Positions 30,944 through 39,993 of a DNA stretch of 64,000 nucleotides are shown here, one piece after another. This stretch comes from a virus: positions 1-64,000 of IMG/VR virus record IMGVR_UViG_3300010413_000025; one strand, written 5' to 3'. The notes beneath the pieces were generated by a model. It had not been told where the DNA came from and made no database searches. It saw only the letters and a program-made list of their open reading frames with translations. A program made the position numbers and the translations under genes. The first letter of the stretch is position 1. Each line of letters starts with the position of its first letter.

Positions 30944-31623
30944 TTCCCCGGGACAAAGATCAGGTCGCGGTGAATCGACGCGTGCAGCTTGTAGCCCATC
31001 ACGTCGACCAGCCAGCGTTCGGATGCGCCCACGCGGTGCCCGGTTTCCCGGTCCTGCGGCAGCGCCTTTTCTTCGATCATAATCACGGGCTGGTTCGTTT
31101 CGATCAGTTTCCGCGCACCCTTCAGTGCCTTCAGTTCCAGTCCTTCGATGTCCAGCTGGATCAGGCCCACGGGTCCCACGATGTCGCCAGACGCCACCAA
31201 ATCGTCCAGTCGGTATACGGGGACCTTTTCAGCGCCCGGACTTGGGATGCCTTCCTTCACTTCCTTGATGTAGTAGGCGCCAGCGTTCGAAATTTCACTG
31301 GGCGGCAGCTTCACTTCGCCGTAGCCCATGTGATCAGACAGCGCGCCACGGATCGGCGTCACGTTCGTGCGGTCTTCCAGATTCGTGGACAGGCACGCGA
31401 AGTTTTCGCGGTCGGGTTCGAACGTGTACACGTGGTGGAATTCTTTCGACATGACCCACGGCCACACGCCCATGGCCCCGCCCGCCTGAATGGCGACCGA
31501 TGCGCCCGGTTCTGCGACTGCGTCCATGGCCACGTTCAGGTCGTTAATCCAGCTGTTGACCTGTATCAGTTTCGTGTCTTCCTGATTCCAGCGCCACGAT
31601 TTGCCTAAAAATGAAATCATCAT
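30940..31623 (-). CDS. FkbM-family methyltransferase
   Basis: 227 residues. SVAIQAGGAMGVWPWVMSKE in motif I, VYTFEPDRENFACLSTNL in motif II, and PVGLIQLDIEGLELKALKGA with the LDIEG signature of FkbM enzymes, followed by PVIMIEEK. These enzymes O-methylate sugars and related groups, which fits the adjacent glycosyltransferase. Confidence 0.85.
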   Translation of the reverse strand: MMISFLGKSWRWNQEDTKLIQVNSWINDLNVAMDAVAEPGASVAIQAGGAMGVWPWVMSKEFHHVYTFEPDRENFACLSTNLEDRTNVTPIRGALSDHMGYGEVKLPPSEISNAGAYYIKEVKEGIPSPGAEKVPVYRLDDLVASGDIVGPVGLIQLDIEGLELKALKGARKLIETNQPVIMIEEKALPQDRETGHRVGASERWLVDVMGYKLHASIHRDLIFVPGK

Positions 31624-32273
31624 AATATTTCGTCCAGTTCTGCGGTTTCGAAAAAGTCCAGCGCCGAATCCGGCGTGCAGTTGATTATACGCACCCCTAG
31701 CGCGTCCGTGTCAATGGTCCGGAATACTTTCAGCAGGCCGGTGAATTCGCCGTTCGGCCCCACCTTCGGCCAGTGTTGCAGGGCCTTCGGATATTCGCCG
31801 AAATAGTGGCGCCCCTGCCCCGCCTTGTGCTTCGCCCGGTCATAGCCCGGCAGGTAGCGCATGTCGTAGCCGATCAGGATGAAATTCCGGGCGCCGTAGT
31901 GGTAGGCCAAATTCAGGATTTGAAACCCGGACGCATGGCCGTAGTGGATGTAGCCGGGGTCGGTCGAAAAACTGTCGCCCCACTTGCCCGGAATGTAGTT
32001 GATCCCGTAGCGGTCGGCCGTTGCCTTGTCCCACGTCCACTTGTCAGCCTTCGAATCACGCAGGGCCGCGCTGTCCTTGTAGTGGTCCCACCATTCGATG
32101 TTGCAGGCCATGTGCACGTCCAGCGGCGTTACCATAACAGCATTGTTCACCCCGAACACCCGGCACTGGTTCTGCTGCCGCGCGTAGCGCACGCGTTCCA
32201 GCTGTTCGACGGTAAGGGAAGGGCCGGTGCCGATGATCACGGCCGGATAGTCAGCGAAATTTTTGAAGGGCAT
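31620..32273 (-). CDS. DUF115-like protein (paralogue A)
   Basis: 217 residues. AVIIGTGPSLTVEQLERVRY, then VFGVNNAVMVTPLDVHMACN, then YIHYGHASGFQILNLAYHYG and FILIGYDMRYLPG. The GTGPSL strand-loop-helix and the GYDMR strand resemble the DUF115/Maf-type glycosyltransferase-like proteins. It shares all four segments with the next gene, so the two arose by duplication. Confidence 0.7.
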   Translation of the reverse strand: MPFKNFADYPAVIIGTGPSLTVEQLERVRYARQQNQCRVFGVNNAVMVTPLDVHMACNIEWWDHYKDSAALRDSKADKWTWDKATADRYGINYIPGKWGDSFSTDPGYIHYGHASGFQILNLAYHYGARNFILIGYDMRYLPGYDRAKHKAGQGRHYFGEYPKALQHWPKVGPNGEFTGLLKVFRTIDTDALGVRIINCTPDSALDFFETAELDEIL

Positions 32274-33075
32274 CTGTCAGACTCATTTTAGGGAACATGT
32301 TCAGCGCCGTGTTCGGCGTCGCGTTGACGATTTCAATCCCGTAGTCTTCGGGCTTTATCGTCGCATAATTTTGAACGAATCCGGTGTATCCACCGTTCCG
32401 CGCCAGTCCTTCAGGATGATCACCGAAAAAATGCTTTTTGTTGTTCACCACGCGCATGTTGTAGCCGCACAAAATAATTCGGTTAATCCCGAACAGGTAG
32501 GCCAGATTTATAAGCTGGTAGCCGCTGTTGTTTCCGAAATGGATCAGGTCCTGCTTTCTCGACAGTCCCTTTGCCCCGCAGCCTTTGATCCGCCGCAGGC
32601 CCGGGAACTGCGATTGCGGCATGTTCGGTTCCTGCGTCCACATTCCATGCGTGGTTTCGTATTCGCGGATATGTTCGAAGTGTTTCCGCCACCATGCGAA
32701 ATCGCAGGCATAGTGGACGTTCAAGTACGGCGCGATGCGATAGGCGTCATTGCACCCGAACAGGTAAAGTTCCTGCGTCAGCCGGGCGGCCATGATTTCG
32801 TCCATAACTTCGGGGGTCAGGCCGGGGCCGGTCGCCATCAGGACGGCCGCCTTGCCTTCGAAATCCCGGGGAATGGTTTCCGGCTTGATGGGGTCCGGCG
32901 GTGGGCTGCGCCTGTGCTGTCCGCGAACGCCAGCGGCCTGACGGGGCTGTGCCTTCGCGGGAAGGTCCTTGATCAGGGAAACAGGCCCGGGCGCCGCAGA
33001 CGGCCCCAGCTTCGGCCGCAGGTGGCGGTCTTCCGCTGTAGCACGAATATTTTTCAGTCGCTGCAAGCGAATCAA
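32251..33075 (-). CDS. DUF115-like protein (paralogue B)
   Basis: 274 residues. A basic/Pro-rich N-terminal extension (about 1-72) precedes AVLMATGPGLTPEVMDEIMA, LFGCNDAYRIAPYLNVHYAC, IHFGNNSGYQLINLAYLFG and IILCGYNMR, each aligning with paralogue A. Sugar- or nucleotide-sugar-dependent transfer is inferred from relatives and from neighbouring transferases. Lies directly downstream of DNA polymerase with a 4-nt overlap. Confidence 0.7.
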   Translation of the reverse strand: MIRLQRLKNIRATAEDRHLRPKLGPSAAPGPVSLIKDLPAKAQPRQAAGVRGQHRRSPPPDPIKPETIPRDFEGKAAVLMATGPGLTPEVMDEIMAARLTQELYLFGCNDAYRIAPYLNVHYACDFAWWRKHFEHIREYETTHGMWTQEPNMPQSQFPGLRRIKGCGAKGLSRKQDLIHFGNNSGYQLINLAYLFGINRIILCGYNMRVVNNKKHFFGDHPEGLARNGGYTGFVQNYATIKPEDYGIEIVNATPNTALNMFPKMSLTDALQKFR

Positions 33076-35018
33076 TGTGCTTCCGCCCAGTTCGCGCCGT
33101 GGTCGCTGCTGACCAGCAGGGGAACCCGCAGCTGGTACACGTCTTTCATCATTCTGGCCGCTTCAGCGTGCGCCTGAACGGCTTGCGGGGTTTGGGGGAC
33201 CGACCAGTTCAGTTCGTCGTGAACGGTCAGCAGCGGCGGCCCCATGAAGTCACACACGCCAGATTCCCAGATATTGACCATTGCAAGTTTCATCAGATCG
33301 GCCGCGCTTCCCTGCATTAGTGCGTTCAGGGCTGCGTACCCGAACGCCCGTTTCACGCCATGTTTACCCCACGCCAGCACCGCGTCGTCGTACAGCAGCG
33401 GGGTCGGCTTGTTGTCCTTGTAATTATACCCGAATTTTCCATAGTCGCGCGGTTCCCACAGATCGAACCGGCGGCGGCGCCCCAGCAGGGTCATGATGTA
33501 GCCCCGATTTTCGGCCACCCGGGACACATTCCGCATCAGTGCCTTGATGAACGGCAGCCGGGCGTGGTACATCGCAAAAATTTCTTCGGCTTTTTCGCGG
33601 GTTACGCCCAGCTGACGGGCCAGCTTTTCGATGCCCATCCCGTAGCCCAGCCCAAAATTGATATTTTTCGCCGGTTTGCGGTCGATCCCGGTTATGCTGG
33701 CGACGTAGTCGTGGAAATCGGTCGTCGGGTCTTCCCTGTATGCCCGCTGCGTAGCTTCGGCCGACTTTCCGGTGCCGTAGTGGACCAGTTCGCGGAATTC
33801 GATCTGCGACCAGTCGTCGCTGTACCAGACTTCGTCCGGTTCCGGAATAAACATGGACCGCATCAGCGGCCCCAGTTCTTCGTCCCGGGCAGGGATGTTT
33901 TGCAGGTTCGGGTTCGATGAACTGAATCGGCCGGAAACCGTCCCGTTGCTGTCGGTCTTCAGCTGGTGGAATTGCGTATGCACCCGGCCGTCGACGGCGT
34001 TTCCCAGCACCGCCCCCTGAATGAACGTGGTCACGGTCTTGTCATACTTGCGCGCTTCGACCAGCTTCCGCAGTCGCGGGTCTTCGTGCTTTTCCAGCCA
34101 CAGCGCCGTGAAGGATGGTTTCTTTGTCTTCGCGGTCAGGGGGTATTCGATGCCGGACCTGTCGCACATTTTCGCGACCTGTTCCGCGTTCCAAATATCC
34201 GGAATGCCGATGTCCTTACAGATTTGAATTTTCCGTGCGGTCAGGTCGTCCGTCGCGCGCTGCGCGTTCGCTTCGTCGACTTTGACGCCACGGCGCCGCA
34301 TGGACAGCATCATAGGCATAAGCCGTTTTTCAATGTCCCAGACGCGCCCTAGTTCCTGTTCTTCGATGATCGCCAGCTGTTTGCGAATAATCTGCTGCGG
34401 CAGTGTCACGTCGGCGATTGCATACGGCGCCGCTATTTCCGGCGGGCACCGATAGATATTTTTCCGCTGATCCCGTTCCTTGCCATAGGTCCGGTTCAGC
34501 CAGTCTTCCATGTCGGATTTTTCCTTGCCGATGCCCAGATACTTGAACGACTGCCGGTCCAGCGAAAAACTGTGCTGGTTTTCGTCAATCAGCGGTTCCG
34601 CAATCTGGATGTCGAAATATGGCCCCGGGACCTGCACGCCTTCTTCCCACAGGTAGTCCAGATCGTACAGCAGGTTCGCGCCGATCTTCGGGACGCCTTT
34701 CAGGCATAGATTCCGCTGTGCCCATGCCATAACGTGTTCGCGCAGGTAGCCGACGCCGTTCGGATTGTATTCAAGGTCGTGCCGTATCGGCAGGTAAAAG
34801 GCTGCGTCTTCGGTGGCCACGGAAATTCCGACGATATAGCCGCCAGTTCGCACGCCGGGTCCCTTTGTCTTCAGGTCCGGATCATACGTTTCGGTGTCAA
34901 TGGTCAGTTCTTTGGCCGCTGCCAGATTGAAATCATTCAGCGACTGGAATCGCAGCTTGTTCGTCCACTCCCGATATTTTTCGGGGATTTCCTGATACCG
35001 GGGATGCTTAAACGCCAT
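33072..35018 (-). CDS. DNA polymerase I (family A) with 3'-5' exonuclease domain
   Basis: 648 residues. Exonuclease motif LTIDTETYD (38-46). Polymerase motif A YSDDWSQIEFR, motif B RKPAKNINFGLGYG, motif C LLTVHDELNW, plus GRFSSSNPNLQNIP. No 5' nuclease domain is present. It is the replicative polymerase of the phage. It is followed by two DUF115-like genes and preceded by a helicase gene that it overlaps by 11 nt, so modification and replication genes share an operon. Confidence 0.93.
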   Translation of the reverse strand: MAFKHPRYQEIPEKYREWTNKLRFQSLNDFNLAAAKELTIDTETYDPDLKTKGPGVRTGGYIVGISVATEDAAFYLPIRHDLEYNPNGVGYLREHVMAWAQRNLCLKGVPKIGANLLYDLDYLWEEGVQVPGPYFDIQIAEPLIDENQHSFSLDRQSFKYLGIGKEKSDMEDWLNRTYGKERDQRKNIYRCPPEIAAPYAIADVTLPQQIIRKQLAIIEEQELGRVWDIEKRLMPMMLSMRRRGVKVDEANAQRATDDLTARKIQICKDIGIPDIWNAEQVAKMCDRSGIEYPLTAKTKKPSFTALWLEKHEDPRLRKLVEARKYDKTVTTFIQGAVLGNAVDGRVHTQFHQLKTDSNGTVSGRFSSSNPNLQNIPARDEELGPLMRSMFIPEPDEVWYSDDWSQIEFRELVHYGTGKSAEATQRAYREDPTTDFHDYVASITGIDRKPAKNINFGLGYGMGIEKLARQLGVTREKAEEIFAMYHARLPFIKALMRNVSRVAENRGYIMTLLGRRRRFDLWEPRDYGKFGYNYKDNKPTPLLYDDAVLAWGKHGVKRAFGYAALNALMQGSAADLMKLAMVNIWESGVCDFMGPPLLTVHDELNWSVPQTPQAVQAHAEAARMMKDVYQLRVPLLVSSDHGANWAEAH

Positions 35019-36345
35019 TTTTTAACCTGCCCGCGCCGGGAACGATAATGGTTAGGTATTCTGTCGCACGGCTGGCGGCCGTGTAAAGCCATCGTCGCCA
35101 CTGCGCCGCGCCAACGACGCCCGGCTTGTCTGCGTACACAATCACGTGTGGCCATTGCGAACCCTGCGACTTGTGCCCTGTCATCGAATAGACAAAGTCG
35201 GCCCGCATCCCATCCACGTGGTCGTCGAACGGTTCGTGCGTGTCGGGGTCAAGGTTCGCGTCGATCCGCGCGCAGTGAAACAGCTTGCGGTTCACCTGAA
35301 CATGCGGCAGCAGGTACCCCCTGTCGATGTCTTGCAGGTCGTATGTCCCGTCCGCGTGTTCGGCCATGACCTTATAAACGAACCCGTTCCTGAATCGCCG
35401 CTGGCGTCCTTCGAATCGGTCCTGATATTGTTTATAGCAGCGGATCAGGTCGCCCACTGCCGGTTCCTTGTTCGGGGAAAAATAGTCGTTGAACTTGCGC
35501 ACGTCGCTGACCTTGTACGCAATCACGGCGTCGTGGTTCGGGTTCAGGGAATTTTCCGCGTAGTAGTCTTCGACTTCGCCGCCGACGATCTTATACGTGG
35601 TCCCCTTGCCGACGCGCGGGACGGACCCGTTCTTGCGGATCAGGTGCAGTAGTTCCAGAAGTTCGCGGTCCTTCTGGCGGCATATTTCGTTCAGGGTGTA
35701 ATCCATGGTCGTGAAAAACGGCGTGCCCTGCACTGGCGGCAGCTGGCCGTGGTCCCCGATGAAAACCACCGGGACCCCTTGCGCCAGAATGTGTTCGGCG
35801 TGTTCTTCAGTCATCATGCTGGATTCGTCGATAATGACCCCGCGCACGTGCCGCTTGTTTCCGCTTTCGTCTTCAGCGTCTTCGTCGTCTTCGCGCGGTC
35901 CGAACATCAGCGGGTAGCGCGCGTCCAGTCGGCGAAGTTCGGTTTCCTTCTGTTCGCGCAGCTGGCGCAGCACGGTCAGGTCGGCTTTCTTCATCTTCCC
36001 GGCTTCGGCCTTGAACTTGTCGACGATCTTTTGTTTTTCGTCCTTGTATTCGTCTTCGTTCGAACGGGACGGAATCAAAAAAACGCTGTGGTACGTCGCC
36101 ACGTCGGTTTGCATTTCCTGCCCCAGCCGCTTGGCTGCGACCCATGTCGGCGCCGCGATAATGCACTGGTTCTTGAACGCGGTCGCAATCACTGACGTTT
36201 TACCAGTTCCAGCCAGTCCGCCCACGCGAATAAATCGCCTGTTCTGGTAGTGCCGCTTTTCCAGAAACGTGTCGATAAATTCCAGCGCGCCCAGCTGCTG
36301 TTCCTTTAGCTTGAACGGGAACATGTCTTGAAATTTATTTGTCAT
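35008..36345 (-). CDS. SF1B DNA helicase, RecD2/Dda-like
   Basis: 445 residues. Walker A GGLAGTGKTSV, motif II VIIDESSMM, motif III FIGDHGQLPPV, motif V SMTGHKSQGSQW and motif VI YTAASRATEYL. A charged insertion lies around 110-160. Dda-type helicases act in origin opening and fork remodelling. Immediately upstream of the polymerase gene. Confidence 0.9.
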   Translation of the reverse strand: MTNKFQDMFPFKLKEQQLGALEFIDTFLEKRHYQNRRFIRVGGLAGTGKTSVIATAFKNQCIIAAPTWVAAKRLGQEMQTDVATYHSVFLIPSRSNEDEYKDEKQKIVDKFKAEAGKMKKADLTVLRQLREQKETELRRLDARYPLMFGPREDDEDAEDESGNKRHVRGVIIDESSMMTEEHAEHILAQGVPVVFIGDHGQLPPVQGTPFFTTMDYTLNEICRQKDRELLELLHLIRKNGSVPRVGKGTTYKIVGGEVEDYYAENSLNPNHDAVIAYKVSDVRKFNDYFSPNKEPAVGDLIRCYKQYQDRFEGRQRRFRNGFVYKVMAEHADGTYDLQDIDRGYLLPHVQVNRKLFHCARIDANLDPDTHEPFDDHVDGMRADFVYSMTGHKSQGSQWPHVIVYADKPGVVGAAQWRRWLYTAASRATEYLTIIVPGAGRLKNGV

Positions 36346-36493
36346 CTTTTAGCCTTTTCAGTTCTTCGCGTAGTTGTCGCACACGTTCCACTTGCATTCG
36401 GTATACCTTGCCCAGATACCCGCCGCCTTCCATCAGGCATTCGTGCGCCTTCAGCAGTCGGGCCTTTTCGTCGTCATCGTCGTTCGTCGTCAT
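36335..36493 (-). CDS. Small charged coiled-coil protein (52 residues)
   Basis: MTTNDDDDEKARLLKAHECL ... LREELKRLKDDK. Acidic start, then an Arg/Leu helix. It overlaps the helicase start by 11 nt. Function unknown. Confidence 0.55.
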   Translation of the reverse strand: MTTNDDDDEKARLLKAHECLMEGGGYLGKVYRMQVERVRQLREELKRLKDDK

Positions 36494-36602
36494 CTGGTGT
36501 CCCCGGGCACGGCTTGCGCGCCGCCTTCCGGGTCGCCTTGTTCTTCAGCAGGATCAGTCCGCATTTGCGGCAAACTGGCCAGCTGAAAATTTTAGTCGTC
36601 AC
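36474..36602 (-). CDS. Very small Cys-containing basic protein (GTG start)
   Basis: 42 residues: MTTKIFSWPVCRKCGLILLK ... PDDDERR. A CRKCG knuckle and one later Cys hint at metal binding. The ribosome-binding site is weak; support comes from overlaps with both neighbours. Confidence 0.4.
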   Translation of the reverse strand: MTTKIFSWPVCRKCGLILLKNKATRKAARKPCPGTPDDDERR

Positions 36603-37404
36603 AAACGTGTGTCGGTGCATTGAATTCAGCCAGTCGTGGCCCGCGCATAGGATTAAGCCGTTCCCAAAAGTACCCGCTTTCGATTTCCCGTGTAAAGTAT
36701 TGGCAGTGCGCCAAGTACCGGAACAGCTGCATTCGGTCAGGTGTCAGCGTTTCCGCGATGGTCTTTCCCGCTACTGCGTGGGCCGGGTTGCCTTCGTCGA
36801 AGGAAATCACCGGCACGCCGCCCATCAGGGCGTCAACCGCCACCGTCGAATTCAGGACAGCGGCTGCGCGCGCCTGTCGCAGGTGCGTGGCCAGTGGGAC
36901 CCGCTGCCCGTGGTTCGGATGCGGCCGGAACATCACAGGTTCGGCGACCGTTCCCTTCACGTAGTCGTACCATTCGCCGGGCGTCGCGTACCTGCCGCAG
37001 CGGCCCAGATCAGCCTGCCCGCACAGCAGCAGATACCGGCCTTCCTTGCGCCACGGTTTCACGTCCTTGACCGGGTCGATGAACAGGCGCAGACGATCTT
37101 CGGCCGGGTCGTCGACGCAAAAGGTCCCGCGCCCGTTGAACCCGTTCCACGAAATCGCGACCACGTCGTGCACGTGCTGGGGGTCTTTCGTGATCAGGAC
37201 CCGGTTCACCATGATGTAATCGCCGCCGTCCCGTTCGATATTTTTCCAGTAATTAGGGCCAAACAGCACCGCCACTTCGGATTCGCGGCGGGCCTTGTTC
37301 GAAACCGACGCGAAAATTCCGTGCTTTGCGAATCCGCGCCGAAAAAATTCAGTATAGCGTTTTTGCCATGCAATCGCTTTATTTGCGTGGATTGTCACAT
37401 TCAT
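36592..37404 (-). CDS. GT-B/capsule-synthesis-like glycosyltransferase candidate
   Basis: 270 residues (MNVTIHANKAIAWQKRYTEF). RQARAAAVLNSTVAVDALMG followed by GVPVISFDEGNPAH is the pattern of KpsC/KpsS-type and GT-B enzymes, a helix before the nucleotide-sugar site with S/T at the loop. FRPHPNHGQR fits the preceding P.HP motif. Catalytic role and donor unknown. Confidence 0.65.
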   Translation of the reverse strand: MNVTIHANKAIAWQKRYTEFFRRGFAKHGIFASVSNKARRESEVAVLFGPNYWKNIERDGGDYIMVNRVLITKDPQHVHDVVAISWNGFNGRGTFCVDDPAEDRLRLFIDPVKDVKPWRKEGRYLLLCGQADLGRCGRYATPGEWYDYVKGTVAEPVMFRPHPNHGQRVPLATHLRQARAAAVLNSTVAVDALMGGVPVISFDEGNPAHAVAGKTIAETLTPDRMQLFRYLAHCQYFTREIESGYFWERLNPMRGPRLAEFNAPTHVCDD

Positions 37405-37982
37405 GCGTTCACCGCTTCGTTGTAATAAGTCCAGAACAGTTCGACCGCTTCACCGTCAGGGTGTTGCTTGTACGGGTGCCCGGGTATCGGATGCCACGGC
37501 TGCCGATCCAGATCGCTGTAGTGGATCAGCTTCGTGTCTGGAAATACTTTGTCGATCACGTTCCACTGTCCGGGGATGCTTGGCTGCATGAATGACCGCA
37601 GCGCACTTCGAATCTGATCCTTTTTCTGCGACTGAATTCTTTCCGGTACCAGCCAGTCGAACCGGCTGCAATCAATCACAGACACGTCGTCACGCATCGG
37701 GGTCGTACACCACGTGCCCGGCGTTTTATACGACCATAATTCGGCGATGTCGCCCAGCACCAGCATGTCCACGTCCAGATAAATAGCATAGCCTTCGAAT
37801 CCACAAATCCACGGAATCAGGAAACGGTGATTCGTAAACCCGGTGCACCCTGATTTCCAGCCCGGCCGCATGAAATTAACCTGCACGTCCGGCGTCGACG
37901 AATTCTTTCGAATCGAATGTGCCAGCGCCTTTTCAGCCTTGCCGTGAATGTCGCTATCGGTGCCCACGAAAACCCTGATCAT
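37401..37982 (-). CDS. Glycosyltransferase, GT8-like (copy 2)
   Basis: 193 residues from the ATG at 37982 (MIRVFVGTDSDIHGKAEKAL). AIYLDVDMLVLGDIAELW with DVD at 70-72, SGCTGFTNHRFLIPWICG before it, and KLIHYSDLDRQPWHPIPGHP at the C-terminus. A GT-A fold sugar transferase like the one at 30.2 kb, but only distantly similar in sequence. Coupled to its neighbours. Confidence 0.8.
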   Translation of the reverse strand: MIRVFVGTDSDIHGKAEKALAHSIRKNSSTPDVQVNFMRPGWKSGCTGFTNHRFLIPWICGFEGYAIYLDVDMLVLGDIAELWSYKTPGTWCTTPMRDDVSVIDCSRFDWLVPERIQSQKKDQIRSALRSFMQPSIPGQWNVIDKVFPDTKLIHYSDLDRQPWHPIPGHPYKQHPDGEAVELFWTYYNEAVNA

Positions 37983-38176
37983 TGCGCGTCCCCCCGTCGT
38001 AGAATGTACCGAACGCAGCGAACCGGGCACTTGCACCGGCCGCCGCCACCGTCGCAGATTTCGATTGCCAGTGCGCGGGCTTTCTGCGGTTCTGTTATTC
38101 GGTCTTCATTGATCCACACGTGCGTTTCAGTATTGAACGGCGCGTGGTAGTGATAAATTGGCAGGCGTTCAGTCAT
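37979..38176 (-). CDS. Small protein with a Cys cluster
   Basis: 65 residues (MTERLPIYHYHAPFNTETHV) with CDGGGGRCKCPVRC, four cysteines within 14 residues, suggesting a zinc or iron-sulfur knuckle. Lies between the GT8-like and Mom-like genes and overlaps both, so it may belong to the same pathway. Confidence 0.6.
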   Translation of the reverse strand: MTERLPIYHYHAPFNTETHVWINEDRITEPQKARALAIEICDGGGGRCKCPVRCVRYILRRGDAQ

Positions 38177-38904
38177 GTGCTGCCCCTTTTTGGGTAGTCT
38201 AATGGCGGATATTTCAGGGCTTTTAGTAGCACCCGTCGTTCGCGTTTATCGCCGCCGTAAAAGTTGCAATACTTGTGTCGGACTGGTTCCTTGTCGCGCT
38301 TCCATCCTAACCCGGCCCAGTAGTCCCAGTCCAGTGGTTCACCTGTGTTTTTGCGTCGTCGGCGCCAGCTGCGACTGCTGACCTTTTTCCCTGTTTCGTC
38401 CCAGTATCTGAACCGACTTGGATTCTTTCCACGGCCCGGGCTACCGCCCAAATAGTGCCAGTTGCAGGCTTGATAAATCGTGCCGATTTCCCCAGCTTCC
38501 ACGTCGCTGTACGCGTAAAAAATGCGCCACCCGTAGTCGTCGGCCGCCATTTTACACGCGTTCGCTACCAGAAAACTTCCAGCGTGCGGATGTGCATAAT
38601 GAACGCAGGCGCCGCGTTCCAGACAAATCGCTTTTGTTCTGTTTTCTTTTCCGCATAGATTGGCAGCCAGTGATCCGCCGCCGTTTCCGAACACGGCTAC
38701 GCCCAGCAGTTCGTGGCCGGGGGAAAACAGGCCATAACATGCGCGGACTATAGACGGCATTGTTCCCAGCCATTCGTAAACGAAAATCACGCTTTCGGCC
38801 TGTTCCCGCGTTATCTGTTCGACGAAACAACCGGCCAGTGGAATCACTGGCCGGTCATCCTTCGCCGCAATTTCATCCCTGATTTTGCGCTGGTGGCATT
38901 TCAT
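38173..38904 (-). CDS. Mom-like DNA modification protein
   Basis: 243 residues from the ATG at 38904. The GNAT-like core matches the phage Mom family: LLGVAVFGNGGG (about 67-78), ICLERGACVHYAHPHAGSFL (93-112), then YAYSDVEAGEIGTIYQACNW (130-149) and HYLGGSPGR. Mu Mom converts adenine to an acetamido-adenine and protects DNA from restriction. The last ~80 residues are Arg/Lys-rich (SSRSWRRRRKNTG), suitable for DNA contact. It sits next to a ParB-like gene, an association seen in other phages. The exact modification here is unknown. Confidence 0.75.
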   Translation of the reverse strand: MKCHQRKIRDEIAAKDDRPVIPLAGCFVEQITREQAESVIFVYEWLGTMPSIVRACYGLFSPGHELLGVAVFGNGGGSLAANLCGKENRTKAICLERGACVHYAHPHAGSFLVANACKMAADDYGWRIFYAYSDVEAGEIGTIYQACNWHYLGGSPGRGKNPSRFRYWDETGKKVSSRSWRRRRKNTGEPLDWDYWAGLGWKRDKEPVRHKYCNFYGGDKRERRVLLKALKYPPLDYPKRGST

Positions 38905-39896
38905 TGTGCTAACGGGACCCGCTTCAGTTTGCGGACGTTGCTGTTGAATGTCGCCTGCGTGACTTCCTTCCCTGCCCGTGCGTAATTCCACGCGACAATG
39001 TAGGCTTTCATCAGTTCGCGAACATAGTCACGGTGCCGCCCTTTTGCGATAGCGCGCTGGTTTCTATCTTCCCGATGTTCTTCGGATTTAGCCTTAGACG
39101 CAGCGGCGTAGTCCCTAGCATACCGGAAACATGTGTTCGGACGATTGTCGTCTGTGGCCATCCAGTTGGCTACAATGTCGGTAAGTTTCGGGTCTATTTT
39201 GGTCCATTCGTACAGCAAAAACACCACTGCCGAATAAGGTCCGTTCCCGGTCTGACGATAGCGCAAGGCCGCGTCGTGGTACTTTTCACGGGTAGCCGGA
39301 AGATCATTGAACGACGCACGAATTGCGTCAGCAATATTTCCTTCCGATTCGCGCAGTCCCGCTTCCGGATTAGTCAGCGGGTCGCCAGTCAAGCCACGGC
39401 GCCACAGGTACCGACCAGTGCGTGCAAGGTCAGACGTGTACGTTTGCCAGCCGCCCTTGTTCCCCTGATCTTCGATGTACAAAATGTCCTTAACATCGCG
39501 TGAATTGCCTTGGTCAAAGTGCCGGAATGCGGCGTATGGAACATCGAATACAGCCCAAAATGATTGGGCCTTGCCAGCTTTGATAACAGCTTCCAGCCTG
39601 TGCTGCCCGTCGATCAGTATCTGCTTTCCGTCCAATATGCTGAATTTCAGCAGTTCGAATGTATCAGTGAACCACCGACCTTCGCGGATGTCATTCGCAT
39701 ACGTCGCGATACTTGCCCGTGCTTCTGCGCGATTATAAAACCCGGCTTCCGCTGTTTCCTTGAGTATTTTTTCAGCTTGTTCCGGTGTAATAACTACAGT
39801 AAGGATCGTTCGCCTTTCACCGGCAGGTTTCAGGTCGTACGAATTGCCCCGACTGATAGGGGTCACGTTGTTAATAGGATTTATTTTGTCTTTCAT
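38901..39896 (-). CDS. ParB-like DGQHR-domain protein
   Basis: 331 residues from the ATG at 39896 (MKDKINPINNVTPISRGNSY), with a GGGAG ribosome-binding site, a rare retained GAG. KQILIDGQHRLEAVIKAGK (DGQHR at 96-100) is the ParB/DndB-type nucleotide-binding core. The C-terminal part is helical. In phage modification clusters such proteins are partners or regulators of DNA-modifying enzymes, and this gene overlaps the Mom-like gene as ATGA. Confidence 0.75.
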   Translation of the reverse strand: MKDKINPINNVTPISRGNSYDLKPAGERRTILTVVITPEQAEKILKETAEAGFYNRAEARASIATYANDIREGRWFTDTFELLKFSILDGKQILIDGQHRLEAVIKAGKAQSFWAVFDVPYAAFRHFDQGNSRDVKDILYIEDQGNKGGWQTYTSDLARTGRYLWRRGLTGDPLTNPEAGLRESEGNIADAIRASFNDLPATREKYHDAALRYRQTGNGPYSAVVFLLYEWTKIDPKLTDIVANWMATDDNRPNTCFRYARDYAAASKAKSEEHREDRNQRAIAKGRHRDYVRELMKAYIVAWNYARAGKEVTQATFNSNVRKLKRVPLAQ

Positions 39897-39993
39897 CGTC
39901 AGCACTCCCGTGGTTTGACGTATTACAATATGGGCATTTATGACTGTGCGGATTCGCTGCGTCTAGCCCGGTTTATCCCTTTCGGGGAATTCT

